This document shows positions 9,790 to 19,515 of a DNA stretch of 64,000 bases, piece after piece. The DNA lies in contig NZ_JAEMNX010000010.1 in assembly GCF_016463975.1 (NCBI RefSeq), positions 105,835 to 169,834 on the forward strand. Direction: 5' to 3'. The translations under genes and the position numbers were made by a program. Source of the DNA: Marinomonas transparens (lineage in GTDB: Bacteria; Pseudomonadota; Gammaproteobacteria; Pseudomonadales; Marinomonadaceae). The notes beneath the pieces are model-generated. The model was not told where the DNA came from and ran no database searches. It saw only the letters and a program-made list of their open reading frames with translations. Position 1 is the stretch's first letter, and each line of letters starts with the position of its first letter.

Positions 9790-10571
9790 ACCCAACCTCC
9801 ATCCACAATAAAGTTTTGCGCCGAGCACATAGCTGCCGCATCTGCCCCTAAAAACAACGCCATGTTCGCGATGTGCTCAGGCAGTACTTTTCCAGCGAGG
9901 CATTGGCTTTGTTTGATCTTTTCTTCCGCCGCATCATCGACCCACAAGCGAACTTGCTTTTCAGTCATTACCCAACCAGGCACCAAGGTATTTACACGAA
10001 TACCAAAGCCGCCTAAATCTCGCGCTAAGGAGCGAGTTAAACCATGGGTGGCGGCTTTGCATGTGCCGTACGTTGGATAACCCGCTGTGGCCATCATCCA
10101 TCCTACAGAACCGAAATTAATGATCGATCCACCACCCGTCTCTCGCATCATTGGCGCCACGGTTTGTGCGGCAAACATGGCGTGTTTAATGTTTACCCCA
10201 ACCAGTTCGTCAAAGCGTTTTTCGGTTAAGGATTCCAACGAGTGTCGAACATCATTAGCGGCGTTATTCAGCAACACACTGATCGGGCCAAAGGCGTCAG
10301 CCGCTGCGCGAATCTTTGTTTGATAGTCTTTAATCTTGGTAATATCACAAGCCTCAAAGCGCACCTGATAACCTTCTTTGGTTAAACGTGCCGCCAGTTC
10401 GCTACCAGCCTTTTCATCTAAATCAACAAAGGCCGTTTTCGCACCTTGTTTGGCATAGGCTTCTACAATGGCCGCACCAATACCGGTTGCACCACCCGAA
10501 ATAAACACTGAGCGGCCTTTTAAATCGGGATAACTGGCTGTTAACGGGCCATCGGATTCTGCCGTTTTCAT
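9786..10571 (-). CDS. SDR family sugar 1-dehydrogenase (D-xylose/L-arabinose/galactose type)
   Basis: A short-chain dehydrogenase of 261 residues expected to oxidise the aldose at C1 to the lactone with NAD(P). It has the cofactor motif SGGATGIGAA (about residues 25-34), the NNAA motif, the catalytic Ser in FGSVGW and the YGTCK active-site pair. The residues around NNAANDVRH and the C-terminal NFIVDGGWV resemble Caulobacter xylose dehydrogenase XylB as I recall that sequence. It overlaps its neighbours by four bases on both sides (ATGA at 10568-10571 and 9786-9789), so the GguC-like, SDR and dehydratase products are translationally coupled. The exact sugar is not decidable here. Confidence 0.88.
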   Translation of the reverse strand: MKTAESDGPLTASYPDLKGRSVFISGGATGIGAAIVEAYAKQGAKTAFVDLDEKAGSELAARLTKEGYQVRFEACDITKIKDYQTKIRAAADAFGPISVLLNNAANDVRHSLESLTEKRFDELVGVNIKHAMFAAQTVAPMMRETGGGSIINFGSVGWMMATAGYPTYGTCKAATHGLTRSLARDLGGFGIRVNTLVPGWVMTEKQVRLWVDDAAEEKIKQSQCLAGKVLPEHIANMALFLGADAAAMCSAQNFIVDGGWV

Positions 10572-11551
10572 AATGACATCACCTCGACAATAGGTGATTC
10601 ATTTGAAGCTTTTGCTTCTTCCCCTAGGGCATTGCGCAAAGGCAAACCAAAGGTAGGAGAAGCAATTTCAAACACGTCGCCTTCTTGGGTCTTTACTCCG
10701 TCAGCAAAAGACAAGGTTGCCGTGCCGAACATATGCACATGTAAATCGCCCGGTTGACGGAAAATCGAATATTTAAAATGATGATGCTCTAGATTCTTAA
10801 GGGTGTGAGACATATTGTCCTCACCAGACAAGAAACCTTTTTCCCATAAAGTCGCTTCGCCACGCTCAATACGTGAATGCCCTTCTATGTGTTCTGGCAA
10901 TTCTCCTACCAAAAGCTCGGGCCCGAATGACGCTGGACGAAGTTTTGAATGGGCTAAGTACAAATAATTTTGACGTTCCGTCACATGATCAGAAAACTCA
11001 TTCGCCAAGGTATAGCCGATGCGATGAATTTTGCCGTCGTCACCCACTAAATAAAAACCAGCAATTTCTGGCTCTTCACCCCCATCTAAAGCAAAAGACG
11101 GAGAAGGCAAAGCATCACCCGGTGCAATCACGCCCGCACCATTGCCTTTATAAAACCATTCTGGCTGCACACCCGCTTGACCTTCTTCTGGCTTGCCGCC
11201 TTCTACACCCATTTGGAAAATTTTCATGGAGTCCGTTAATTCTTCACTTTTTGCGTGCATGGCATTTCGCGTTGCCGCCGAACCAAGGTGAGTTAAACCG
11301 GTTCCTGTTAAATACATGTGTGCAAGATCAGGATGACGAACAGGGCAATCTAAACGATTATTTTTTGCCAACTCGGCTAAATCGATCTTCTCTCCTAATC
11401 CATGATTTTCAATTATTTTGCTTAACGACACACTTTGAGCAACCGCCTGTTGGGCTAATTCATAAACACTGAACGCATTGTTTACTAAAAAGGCCTCTGT
11501 ATCTTGACGACAGACCACACCACCTTGTTTGATTTGAGATAAAAACAACAT
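10568..11551 (-). CDS. AraD1/GguC family protein (FAH superfamily), likely 2-keto-3-deoxypentonate dehydratase
   Basis: A 327-residue protein of the fumarylacetoacetate hydrolase fold, matching the GguC/AraD1 group found beside ChvE-GguAB importers. In the C-terminal half, EPEIAGFYLVGDDG has the metal-binding ExE-type residues and FRQPGDLHVHMFGTATLSFADG follows. I infer that it removes water from the 2-keto-3-deoxy acid made by the neighbouring dehydratase to give 2,5-dioxopentanoate, because that step is otherwise missing from the operon and a related FAH enzyme does this in archaeal pentose pathways. A lactonase or aldolase role is the alternative. ATG 11551 has GGGGAG upstream; the stop overlaps the SDR start. 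Confidence 0.82.
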   Translation of the reverse strand: MLFLSQIKQGGVVCRQDTEAFLVNNAFSVYELAQQAVAQSVSLSKIIENHGLGEKIDLAELAKNNRLDCPVRHPDLAHMYLTGTGLTHLGSAATRNAMHAKSEELTDSMKIFQMGVEGGKPEEGQAGVQPEWFYKGNGAGVIAPGDALPSPSFALDGGEEPEIAGFYLVGDDGKIHRIGYTLANEFSDHVTERQNYLYLAHSKLRPASFGPELLVGELPEHIEGHSRIERGEATLWEKGFLSGEDNMSHTLKNLEHHHFKYSIFRQPGDLHVHMFGTATLSFADGVKTQEGDVFEIASPTFGLPLRNALGEEAKASNESPIVEVMSL

Positions 11552-11563
11552 ATCGATTCTCCC

Positions 11564-12766
11564 CTAGCGTGCTTTTTGTTTGTTGTAGACATCGAAAATA
11601 ACCGCTAGCAATAAGACCAAACCTTTGATCACTTGCTGCCAGTCAATCCCGATACCAAGAATCGACATGCCATTATTCATGACACCCATAATGAAGGCTC
11701 CAACAACCGCACCTATGACTTTACCCACACCGCCAGTCATCGACGCGCCGCCAATAAATACCGCAGCGATCACATCGAGCTCAAAGCCAAAACCAGCTTT
11801 TGGTGTTGCGGTGTTCAAACGCGCCGCAAAGATCAACCCTGCCGCCGCTGCGAGCATGCCCATATTGGCAAAGGTTAAAAAGGTCAGTTTTTCGGTATTT
11901 ATCCCTGAAAGTTTCGCGGCTTTTTCATTCCCGCCTAGGGCATAAATACGGCGACCAATTGTGGTGCTATTAGTGACAAAAGTATAAAACGCCACCAATA
12001 CCGCCATGATCATCAAGACATTGGGAAGACCTCGGTACGTTCCCAACAAATAGGTTAGATAAATAATCGCACTGGCGATCAAGGCATTTTTGACAATGAA
12101 GAAAGAAAATGGCTCATCTTGAATGCCATATTTCAAGGCACGAGAACGAGAACGAGCGGCTAGAAAAGCGATTGCCAGTGCTGCCAAAACACCTAACACC
12201 ATAGCGGTCACATTAGGACGACCCACACCAAACACGTCTGGGATAAAGCCAGTACTCAATAACTGAAAGCTTTTTGGAAACGGTCCAACGGATTGACCTG
12301 CAAGTAACGCCAACGTCAGCCCACGAAACACCAACATACCAGCCAATGTAACGATGAAGGCAGGTATACGCCAATAAGCGATCCAATAGCCTTGTAAACC
12401 ACCGATAATTAGACCGACAACCAGACAAACAGGCACCACGACTATCGTTGGTAAGTCATAATTTACTGACATAACCGCCGCAAGGGCCCCAATAAAGCCT
12501 GCAACCGACCCCACCGACAAATCGATATGACCCGCTACAATCACCAGCAACATACCAATTGCCATAATGATGATGTAGCTGTTCTGTAAGAATAAATTCG
12601 TTAAGTTGACTGGGCGCATCAAGGTGCCTTCAGTCAAAAATTGAAACATCGCCATAATCACGACTAAGGCGATTAACATGCCATAGTCACGCATGTGAGA
12701 TTTTAGATAATTCGCCACAGACGGAGCTGGTTGAACCTCTGTCATTGCTTCTTTTGTTGTACTCAT
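11564..12766 (-). CDS. Sugar ABC transporter permease (XylH/GguB/MmsB type)
   Basis: This is the inner-membrane channel subunit of a CUT2-class monosaccharide importer. The 400-residue protein has about ten hydrophobic segments and a family motif in the middle region (GHIDLSVGSVAGF, about residues 80-92), a hallmark of RbsC/XylH-like permeases. GGNEKAAKLSGI (about 285) is the conserved cytoplasmic loop that contacts the ATPase. Its length is closer to XylH/GguB (about 390-400) than to RbsC (about 320). It starts 13 bases after the ATPase gene with GGAG upstream and lies within the sugar operon. Confidence 0.92.
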   Translation of the reverse strand: MSTTKEAMTEVQPAPSVANYLKSHMRDYGMLIALVVIMAMFQFLTEGTLMRPVNLTNLFLQNSYIIIMAIGMLLVIVAGHIDLSVGSVAGFIGALAAVMSVNYDLPTIVVVPVCLVVGLIIGGLQGYWIAYWRIPAFIVTLAGMLVFRGLTLALLAGQSVGPFPKSFQLLSTGFIPDVFGVGRPNVTAMVLGVLAALAIAFLAARSRSRALKYGIQDEPFSFFIVKNALIASAIIYLTYLLGTYRGLPNVLMIMAVLVAFYTFVTNSTTIGRRIYALGGNEKAAKLSGINTEKLTFLTFANMGMLAAAAGLIFAARLNTATPKAGFGFELDVIAAVFIGGASMTGGVGKVIGAVVGAFIMGVMNNGMSILGIGIDWQQVIKGLVLLLAVIFDVYNKQKAR

Positions 12767-12779
12767 TTGCTTACTCCGC

Positions 12780-14303
12780 TTAGGCTTTGACTATCATCGA
12801 CATGATTTTTTCTTGGCTAGCATCTGCTTTATCAAGCTCACCAACCAAACGGCCTTCATTCATTACGTAAATACGATCACACATGCCCAGTAACTCTGGC
12901 ATCTCTGAAGAGATCATCACCACCCCTTTGCCGTCATCGGCAAGCTGGTTGATGATGCTGTAAATTTCAAACTTCGCCCCCACGTCAATACCGCGAGTCG
13001 GTTCGTCTAGAATCAGTACATCGGGCTTTGAATAAAGCCACTTACTCAGCACAACTTTTTGTTGATTGCCGCCAGACAAGTTCATTACTTTTTGAAATAC
13101 ACTTGGGGTGCGTACATTGAGCGCTCGACGATAGTCTTCCGATACTTGGCGCTCCATGTTTTCATCAATCACCCCATGGGAAGACACCCGTTCTAAATTC
13201 GCTAACGTAGTGTTGGTCAGAATGCTTTCTTCTAGAATCAAACCCAGTTCTTTCCTGTCTTCAGTGACATAAGCCAAACCATTGGCAATCGCCTTTGGTA
13301 CAGTCGATACATCCGCGTCTTCTCCACGAAGCGTCACCTTACCGCGAATATTTTTACCGTAACTTTGACCAAATAAACTCATTGCCAATTCCGTTCGACC
13401 CGACCCCATTAAGCCAGCAATACCGACGACTTCACCGGCATGAACATTAAATTCAATATCATGAATAATTTGACGCTCTACCGTTTCAGGATGCCAAACA
13501 TTCCATTCTCTAACCTGCATCAGGGTTTCACCCAGCTTAGTTTCACGAGACGGGTAACGGTTTGCTATGTCTCGGCCCACCATGTCTCGAATGATGTCTT
13601 CTTCACTGATCGATTGAGCATGGCAGTCTAAAGTGGACACAGAAGCCCCATCACGAATGACCGTAATGCTGTCAGCAACCCGGCTGATCTCGTTTAGCTT
13701 GTGGGTTATCAAGATGGAGGAAATGCCCTGCTCTTTAAATTCAAGCAACAAATCGAGCAGCTTGGCACTGTCGTTTTCCTGCAATGCCGAGGTTGGTTCA
13801 TCAAGAATTAACAGCTTCACATCTTTTGCTAAGGCTTTCGCGATTTCTACCAGCTGCTGCTTACCCACGCCTAACTGACCTAATAGGGTAGAAGCCGATT
13901 CTTTAAGGCCCACTTTGGCAAGTAATTCTTGTGTTCGAGAAAAGGTTTTCGGCCAATTTATAACGCCGTTTTCCACATTTTCATTACCCAAGAATAAGTT
14001 CTCTGCAATGGATAAAAGCGGCACTAAAGCCAATTCTTGGTGAATAATAATGATGCCATTTTCTTCGCTGTCCGAGATGCCTGAAAAAGCCATTTTTTGA
14101 TCATTGAATAAGATATCGCCTTCATAGCTGCCATGTGGATACACACCACTTAGCACTTTCATTAAGGTCGATTTACCTGCGCCGTTTTCCCCTACTAAAG
14201 CATGAATTTCACCGGCACGAACTTTGAGATTGACACTGTCGAGTGCTTTCACACCTGGAAACGTCTTGGTAATGCCGCGCATTTCCAAAATAATATTTTC
14301 CAT
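12780..14303 (-). CDS. Sugar ABC transporter ATP-binding protein (XylG/GguA type)
   Basis: A double-domain ATPase of 507 residues that powers a CUT2 monosaccharide importer. The N-terminal half has the Walker A GENGAGKS and Walker [12 protein letters not shown]; the C-terminal half has the strong signature LSGGNQQK followed by [13 protein letters not shown]. As usual in this family, the second Walker A region is degenerate (GLMGSGRT). I chose ATG 14303 ([17 protein letters not shown]), because it gives the family's normal N-terminus; upstream starts at 14315 and 14336 are possible. It follows the binding protein by 77 bases and precedes the permease. Confidence 0.93.
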   Translation of the reverse strand: MENIILEMRGITKTFPGVKALDSVNLKVRAGEIHALVGENGAGKSTLMKVLSGVYPHGSYEGDILFNDQKMAFSGISDSEENGIIIIHQELALVPLLSIAENLFLGNENVENGVINWPKTFSRTQELLAKVGLKESASTLLGQLGVGKQQLVEIAKALAKDVKLLILDEPTSALQENDSAKLLDLLLEFKEQGISSILITHKLNEISRVADSITVIRDGASVSTLDCHAQSISEEDIIRDMVGRDIANRYPSRETKLGETLMQVREWNVWHPETVERQIIHDIEFNVHAGEVVGIAGLMGSGRTELAMSLFGQSYGKNIRGKVTLRGEDADVSTVPKAIANGLAYVTEDRKELGLILEESILTNTTLANLERVSSHGVIDENMERQVSEDYRRALNVRTPSVFQKVMNLSGGNQQKVVLSKWLYSKPDVLILDEPTRGIDVGAKFEIYSIINQLADDGKGVVMISSEMPELLGMCDRIYVMNEGRLVGELDKADASQEKIMSMIVKA

Positions 14304-14380
14304 AAGAAGCCCCATCAGCGGATGCGTTATCGCCACATCCGCCTTTTATTGTTTTCGTTAAAAGGGTAAATCAAGAAGGT

Positions 14381-15439
14381 TTACTGAATTTGATTGCGCT
14401 TGTAATAGCCACTGCCCAATAACACTTCTTCCCAGTTCGACTTATCGACGGTTAAAGGCTCAAGCAAATAACTTGGTACGATTTTGTAACCATTGTCATA
14501 GGTTTTGGTATCATTGATTTCTGGCTTCACGCCACCTAATACAGCTTGCACCATATTCACAGTCACGCTTGCTAAGACACGGGTGTCTTTAAAAATCGTT
14601 GAGTATTGCTCACCCGCAAGAATGGATTTAACCGATGGCACTTCGGCATCTTGCCCGGTTACCACTGGCATTTTCATACCACCAGAGCCATAGCCAACGC
14701 CTTTTAGCGAAGACAAAATACCAATAGATAAACCATCATAAGGCGACAAAACGCCATCAATTGTTTTATTGGTATAGTGAGCGGACAATAGGTTGTCCAT
14801 TCGCGCTTGAGCGACTGAACCATCCCAACGCAATGTGCCTACTTTTTCCATACCCATTTGACCCGATACGATGTTGATGTCACCGGCATCTATCATAGGT
14901 TGTAGAACAGACATGGCACCGTTGTAGAAGAAGTACGCATTATTGTCATCAGGAGAGCCACCAAATAACTCTACGTTATAAGGGCCTTTGCCTTGTTTTT
15001 TCATGCCGCTAACTAAGGATTTAGCCTGCAATACACCCACCTTAAAATTATCAAAGGTAGCGTAGTAATCGACATAAGGGCTGTTTTTGATCAGGCGATC
15101 ATAAGAAATAACTTTAATGCCAGCGGCATTCGCATTTTCTAACACATTCGATAGCGTGGTGCCGTCAATGGCAGCAATCACCAAGACGTTTACCCCTTTC
15201 ACTATCATGTTTTCAATTTGAGAAAGTTGATTCGGGATTTCATCTTCAGCGTATTGCAAATCCACTTTATAGCCAGCGTCTTTAAATAGCTGCTCCATGG
15301 AAGCCCCATCGGTAATCCAACGGGCGGAGGATTTGGTTGGCATGGCGATGCCAACATATTCTTTTGCCAATACACTGGCGGTACTTAAAACACTTGCAAC
15401 CATGATAGAACCAGCCACAATCTTCTTAAAGTAGTTCAT
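14381..15439 (-). CDS. Periplasmic sugar-binding protein (ChvE/XylF-like)
   Basis: The periplasmic receptor of the CUT2 sugar importer, 352 residues. It starts with a signal peptide (positive MNYFKK, hydrophobic core, likely cleavage after SVLA at about residue 25), followed by a Peripla_BP_4 type fold; sugar-contacting patterns include [10 protein letters not shown] (about 36-45), [13 protein letters not shown] and TGQDAE. The length and [11 protein letters not shown] are consistent with ChvE-type multiple sugar-binding proteins that accept L-arabinose, D-xylose, D-galactose and D-fucose. It is the first gene of the operon with AGGAG before ATG 15439, and the adjacent upstream region carries direct repeats that may be the operator. 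Confidence 0.92.
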   Translation of the reverse strand: MNYFKKIVAGSIMVASVLSTASVLAKEYVGIAMPTKSSARWITDGASMEQLFKDAGYKVDLQYAEDEIPNQLSQIENMIVKGVNVLVIAAIDGTTLSNVLENANAAGIKVISYDRLIKNSPYVDYYATFDNFKVGVLQAKSLVSGMKKQGKGPYNVELFGGSPDDNNAYFFYNGAMSVLQPMIDAGDINIVSGQMGMEKVGTLRWDGSVAQARMDNLLSAHYTNKTIDGVLSPYDGLSIGILSSLKGVGYGSGGMKMPVVTGQDAEVPSVKSILAGEQYSTIFKDTRVLASVTVNMVQAVLGGVKPEINDTKTYDNGYKIVPSYLLEPLTVDKSNWEEVLLGSGYYKRNQIQ

Positions 15440-15734
15440 TAGCTTCTCCTGTCACGACCAAATTTACGCTGCGGATGAGCGTATTCGGTTGGCCGAGTAT
15501 CGTTTGTTATCTTTATTTTTTTGAGCCAATTAGGCCTTAAAGGACCTGTGCTAAGAGTAGAATCATTACATATACCATTCAAATAGAATAAATGTCATAG
15601 AACATACCATTTTTGGCATGACGTAATATTTCGTTACCACAACCTAGGAAAAAGCATTATCAGCTGCGCCTTGAACGCAAATTTCGTATGATGAAAGCAC
15701 GCTTTACTCGCCCTGTTTCAATTAGAAGGACCCT
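15440..15734. promoter_or_regulatory. Divergent promoter region between the sugar operon and the CPA2 antiporter, with direct repeats
   Basis: This 295-base gap contains no gene. It must hold the promoter of the leftward sugar operon and of the rightward antiporter. ATACCATT occurs at 15572-15579 and again at 15604-15611, a 32-base spacing (three helical turns). The second copy lies in an imperfect palindrome CATACC/GGCATG. These are candidate sites for the GbpR-like LysR regulator; that assignment is inference. Confidence 0.4.
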
Positions 15735-17321
15735 ATGGAATTTATTTGGCTCTTGTTTGCATTTGTCTGTGGACTGGCAGTAAAAATCGTTAACCTACCA
15801 CCACTGATTGGCTTTCTTTTAGCCGGCTTCTTGCTCAATTATTTAGGCCTAGAGCCCAGTAGTTCCTTGGATTCTCTCGCCAATATAGGCATTACCCTGA
15901 TGTTATTCAGCATCGGCTTGAAACTGCATGTAAAAGACTTACTCAAACGTGAAGTATGGGCCTCTACCTTAAGTCATATGGGAATATGGACACTGTTGTT
16001 CGGTGCCATCGCCCTATTACTTGGTACACTCAGCTTGCCATACTTTGGCCTACTGGATTTCAAAACCGCCGCATTACTGGGTTTTGCCTTAAGCTTTTCC
16101 AGCACCGTTTGCATCATGAAGCTGCTGGAAGAAAGTGGCGAACTAAAAACCCGTCACGGTCAATTATCCCTTGGCATTCTGGTCATGCAGGATATCGTCG
16201 CGGTTATTTTTCTGGTCGCGGCGACAGGTAAAATCCCTTCAATTTGGGCGCTAGGGCTATTTGGCTTGTTATTGATTCGACCTATTTTCAACAAGGTACT
16301 CGATAAAGCGGGTCACGGAGAAATGCTGCCATTAACAGGGCTTTTCCTCGCACTCGGTGGCTATGAATTATTTTATCTGGTGGGGGTAAAAGGTGACTTG
16401 GGGGCACTGATTTTCGGCATTTTGTTAGCCTCTCATTCAAAAGCGTCAGAGCTCAATAAATCACTGATGAACTTCAAAGATTTATTCCTGATCGGTTTTT
16501 TCCTATCGATTGGTTTTACCGCCTTACCGACGCTCAACATGGTGGGTATCAGCCTAATCATCACCTTAATCATTCTGGCCAAATTTGCTCTTTTCTTTGG
16601 CTTATTAACCCAACTCAAGCTTCGTGCACGGACTTCCTTCTTATCCGCTATGATTTTGTCGAATTACAGCGAGTTCGGCTTGATTGTGGTGGCCTTGAGC
16701 GTGGCAAACGGCTGGATTGCTAAAGATTGGCTGGTGATATTAGCACTTGCTGTGTCTTTTTCTTTTGTTATTACGAGCGTGCTTTATCGACTATCACACC
16801 GGTTATACCAAACAAACAAAGAAACTATCCGCCAATTCGAGAGCGACAAATGCTTAACTGAAGATGTGTTCACCCAGCCAAAGAATGCCGAAATATTGGT
16901 GATTGGTTTAGGGCGAGTAGGTCGAGGGGCCTTTGAATCATTAAAAACCCTCGCAGGTAAAAACATTATCGCGGGCATGGATGCCGATCAGAACCGAATT
17001 AAAGCAATGCAGGACGCTCAAGAAAACGTCTTCTATGGGGACGGTGAAGACGCCGATCTATGGGAGCATTTAGATACCTCGGATATTCGTCTGGTATTGC
17101 TCGCCTTACCTATCGCGGAAGACAGTACTAATATCGCCATCCAGCTGCGCAAAGCCAACTACCAAGGTCAAATCGCCGCCATTGCCCGGTACCAAGACGA
17201 GCGCGAAGATTTACTGGCTTCAGGCATAAACAACGTCTTCAACTTCTACACGGACGCGGGTACCGGCTTCGCGGAAGAAAGCCTAACCTTGATTCATTCC
17301 GTAGAAAAAAACACAGCGTAA
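15735..17321 (+). CDS. CPA2 monovalent cation:proton antiporter with TrkA-N domain (KefB/YbaL-like)
   Basis: An inner-membrane antiporter of 528 residues, probably exchanging K+ or Na+ for protons. Residues 1 to about 370 form about 12 hydrophobic helices of the Na_H_Exchanger family, with the FLLAGFLLNYLGLEPSS and LMLFSIGLKL patterns. From about residue 390 a TrkA-N nucleotide-binding domain follows (VIGLGRVGRGAFESL, then GDGEDADLW), which senses NAD(H) or a similar ligand. It ends after this domain, without the TrkA-C module of some relatives. AAGGACC precedes ATG 15735. The gene is divergent from the sugar operon, with no evident functional link. Confidence 0.88.
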   Translation: MEFIWLLFAFVCGLAVKIVNLPPLIGFLLAGFLLNYLGLEPSSSLDSLANIGITLMLFSIGLKLHVKDLLKREVWASTLSHMGIWTLLFGAIALLLGTLSLPYFGLLDFKTAALLGFALSFSSTVCIMKLLEESGELKTRHGQLSLGILVMQDIVAVIFLVAATGKIPSIWALGLFGLLLIRPIFNKVLDKAGHGEMLPLTGLFLALGGYELFYLVGVKGDLGALIFGILLASHSKASELNKSLMNFKDLFLIGFFLSIGFTALPTLNMVGISLIITLIILAKFALFFGLLTQLKLRARTSFLSAMILSNYSEFGLIVVALSVANGWIAKDWLVILALAVSFSFVITSVLYRLSHRLYQTNKETIRQFESDKCLTEDVFTQPKNAEILVIGLGRVGRGAFESLKTLAGKNIIAGMDADQNRIKAMQDAQENVFYGDGEDADLWEHLDTSDIRLVLLALPIAEDSTNIAIQLRKANYQGQIAAIARYQDEREDLLASGINNVFNFYTDAGTGFAEESLTLIHSVEKNTA

Positions 17322-17331
17322 AATAAAAGTG

Positions 17332-17349
17332 CGGAGCCATGGAGCTCCG
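17332..17349 (-). terminator. Candidate hairpin terminator between the antiporter and the small DUF6435 gene
   Basis: A 6-bp stem CGGAGC/GCTCCG (17332-17337 with 17344-17349) is followed on the minus strand by ACTTTTATTTTA, so it best fits termination of the leftward small gene. It lies 10 bases after the antiporter stop and could also serve it. Confidence 0.45.
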
Positions 17350-17384
17350 TATGCTTAAAATCCATCACAGTCAGTAACGCAAGG

Positions 17385-17552
17385 TTAACCTTTCGCTAAT
17401 TCTATTTTTGCCCTAATTTCCTCTGCTTGTTCTGTCAGCTCCGAATAAAGTTTGATATCGCCGCTGCGTTGCGCTTGCATGGCTTTTTCCAGTAGCACAC
17501 CATATTCTTTATCGAGCTTTTTGATCGGATCAGATTTTAGAAAAGAAAACAT
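17385..17552 (-). CDS. Small DUF6435-like protein (55 residues)
   Basis: A short conserved-looking reading frame of 55 codons, ATG 17552 to TAA 17385, with AGGAT six to eight bases upstream. The product begins MFSFLKSDPIKKLDKEY, continues with LLEKAMQAQRSGDIKLY and ends in a predicted charged helix. This pattern (KxDPxKKLxKEY...A.QAQRxGDI) matches the DUF6435 / Lacal_2735 family as I recall it; function unknown. It looks like a small two-helix cytoplasmic protein and lies directly upstream of no clear partner, 262 bases from the DUF1289 gene on the same strand. Confidence 0.75.
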   Translation of the reverse strand: MFSFLKSDPIKKLDKEYGVLLEKAMQAQRSGDIKLYSELTEQAEEIRAKIELAKG

Positions 17553-17599
17553 GGTTATCCTTTGAGGTTATTTTAATGAGGTACTGATTAATACGCAGA

Positions 17600-17815
17600 T
17601 TAATTCAATATGGATGACTGTGAAGTGGGTGACGCTGAAATTATTTGATTTTTACGAGCAAACTGACGTTGCTGTGCTTTTTCTAACGTATGTAACTTTT
17701 GCTCTTCATCGTCGGAATGCCAACTGAGTATTTCTTGTAAACTTCGAGCACAACCTAAACAAATATCTTGATCATCTAAACAACATTGTCGTACGCAGGG
17801 GTTGGCGGTAGGCAT
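17600..17815 (-). CDS. DUF1289 domain protein (small cysteine-rich, YdhL-like)
   Basis: A 71-residue protein with the DUF1289 signature: CVRQCCLDDQDICLGCARSLQEILSW has the conserved cysteines (about residues 7, 11, 12, 19 and 22), and the helix rich in W/H and D/E follows. Such proteins are thought to bind a metal or Fe-S cluster, but no function is established. I chose ATG 17815, with AAGGA eight bases upstream, over upstream in-frame ATGs at 17830-17842, because the conserved region begins right after it. It lies 47 bases upstream of the DUF6435 gene and may be co-transcribed with it. Confidence 0.82.
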   Translation of the reverse strand: MPTANPCVRQCCLDDQDICLGCARSLQEILSWHSDDEEQKLHTLEKAQQRQFARKNQIISASPTSQSSILN

Positions 17816-17897
17816 GGCAACGTCCTTATTCATCATAATCAAATCACTAAAGAGTATAGACCATCAATGGAATGTTACCGCTATGCTGAACACATAA

Positions 17898-17929
17898 AAA
17901 AACACCCATTGGAATCAATAGGTGTTTTT
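17898..17929 (-). terminator. Rho-independent terminator downstream of gltD
   Basis: The stem AAAAACACC/GGTGTTTTT plus an inner ATTG/CAAT (one mismatch between) with a GAAT loop spans 17898-17929, about 60 bases past the gltD stop. A-rich and T-rich flanks on both sides make it potentially bidirectional. Confidence 0.85.
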
Positions 17930-17987
17930 GAGTTTTATCAGTTACTAAAATCCATTTAACAATGGGTGGTATTGGTAACGTAAAGTA

Positions 17988-19415
<1,428 letters not shown>

Positions 19416-19515
19416 CTATCTCCTGTGGCCGCTTGCGAACAAGCGGCGCTTCTCTCAAATGGGTCAAACTGATTCATTAATGGTGCTGATTCATCCCAGC
19501 ATCACAACAGCGTTT

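Noticed and set aside
10873..11472. 199-codon frame on the plus strand antisense to the GguC-like gene
   Set aside because: No start signal or motif; the opposite strand has a full-length conserved protein.
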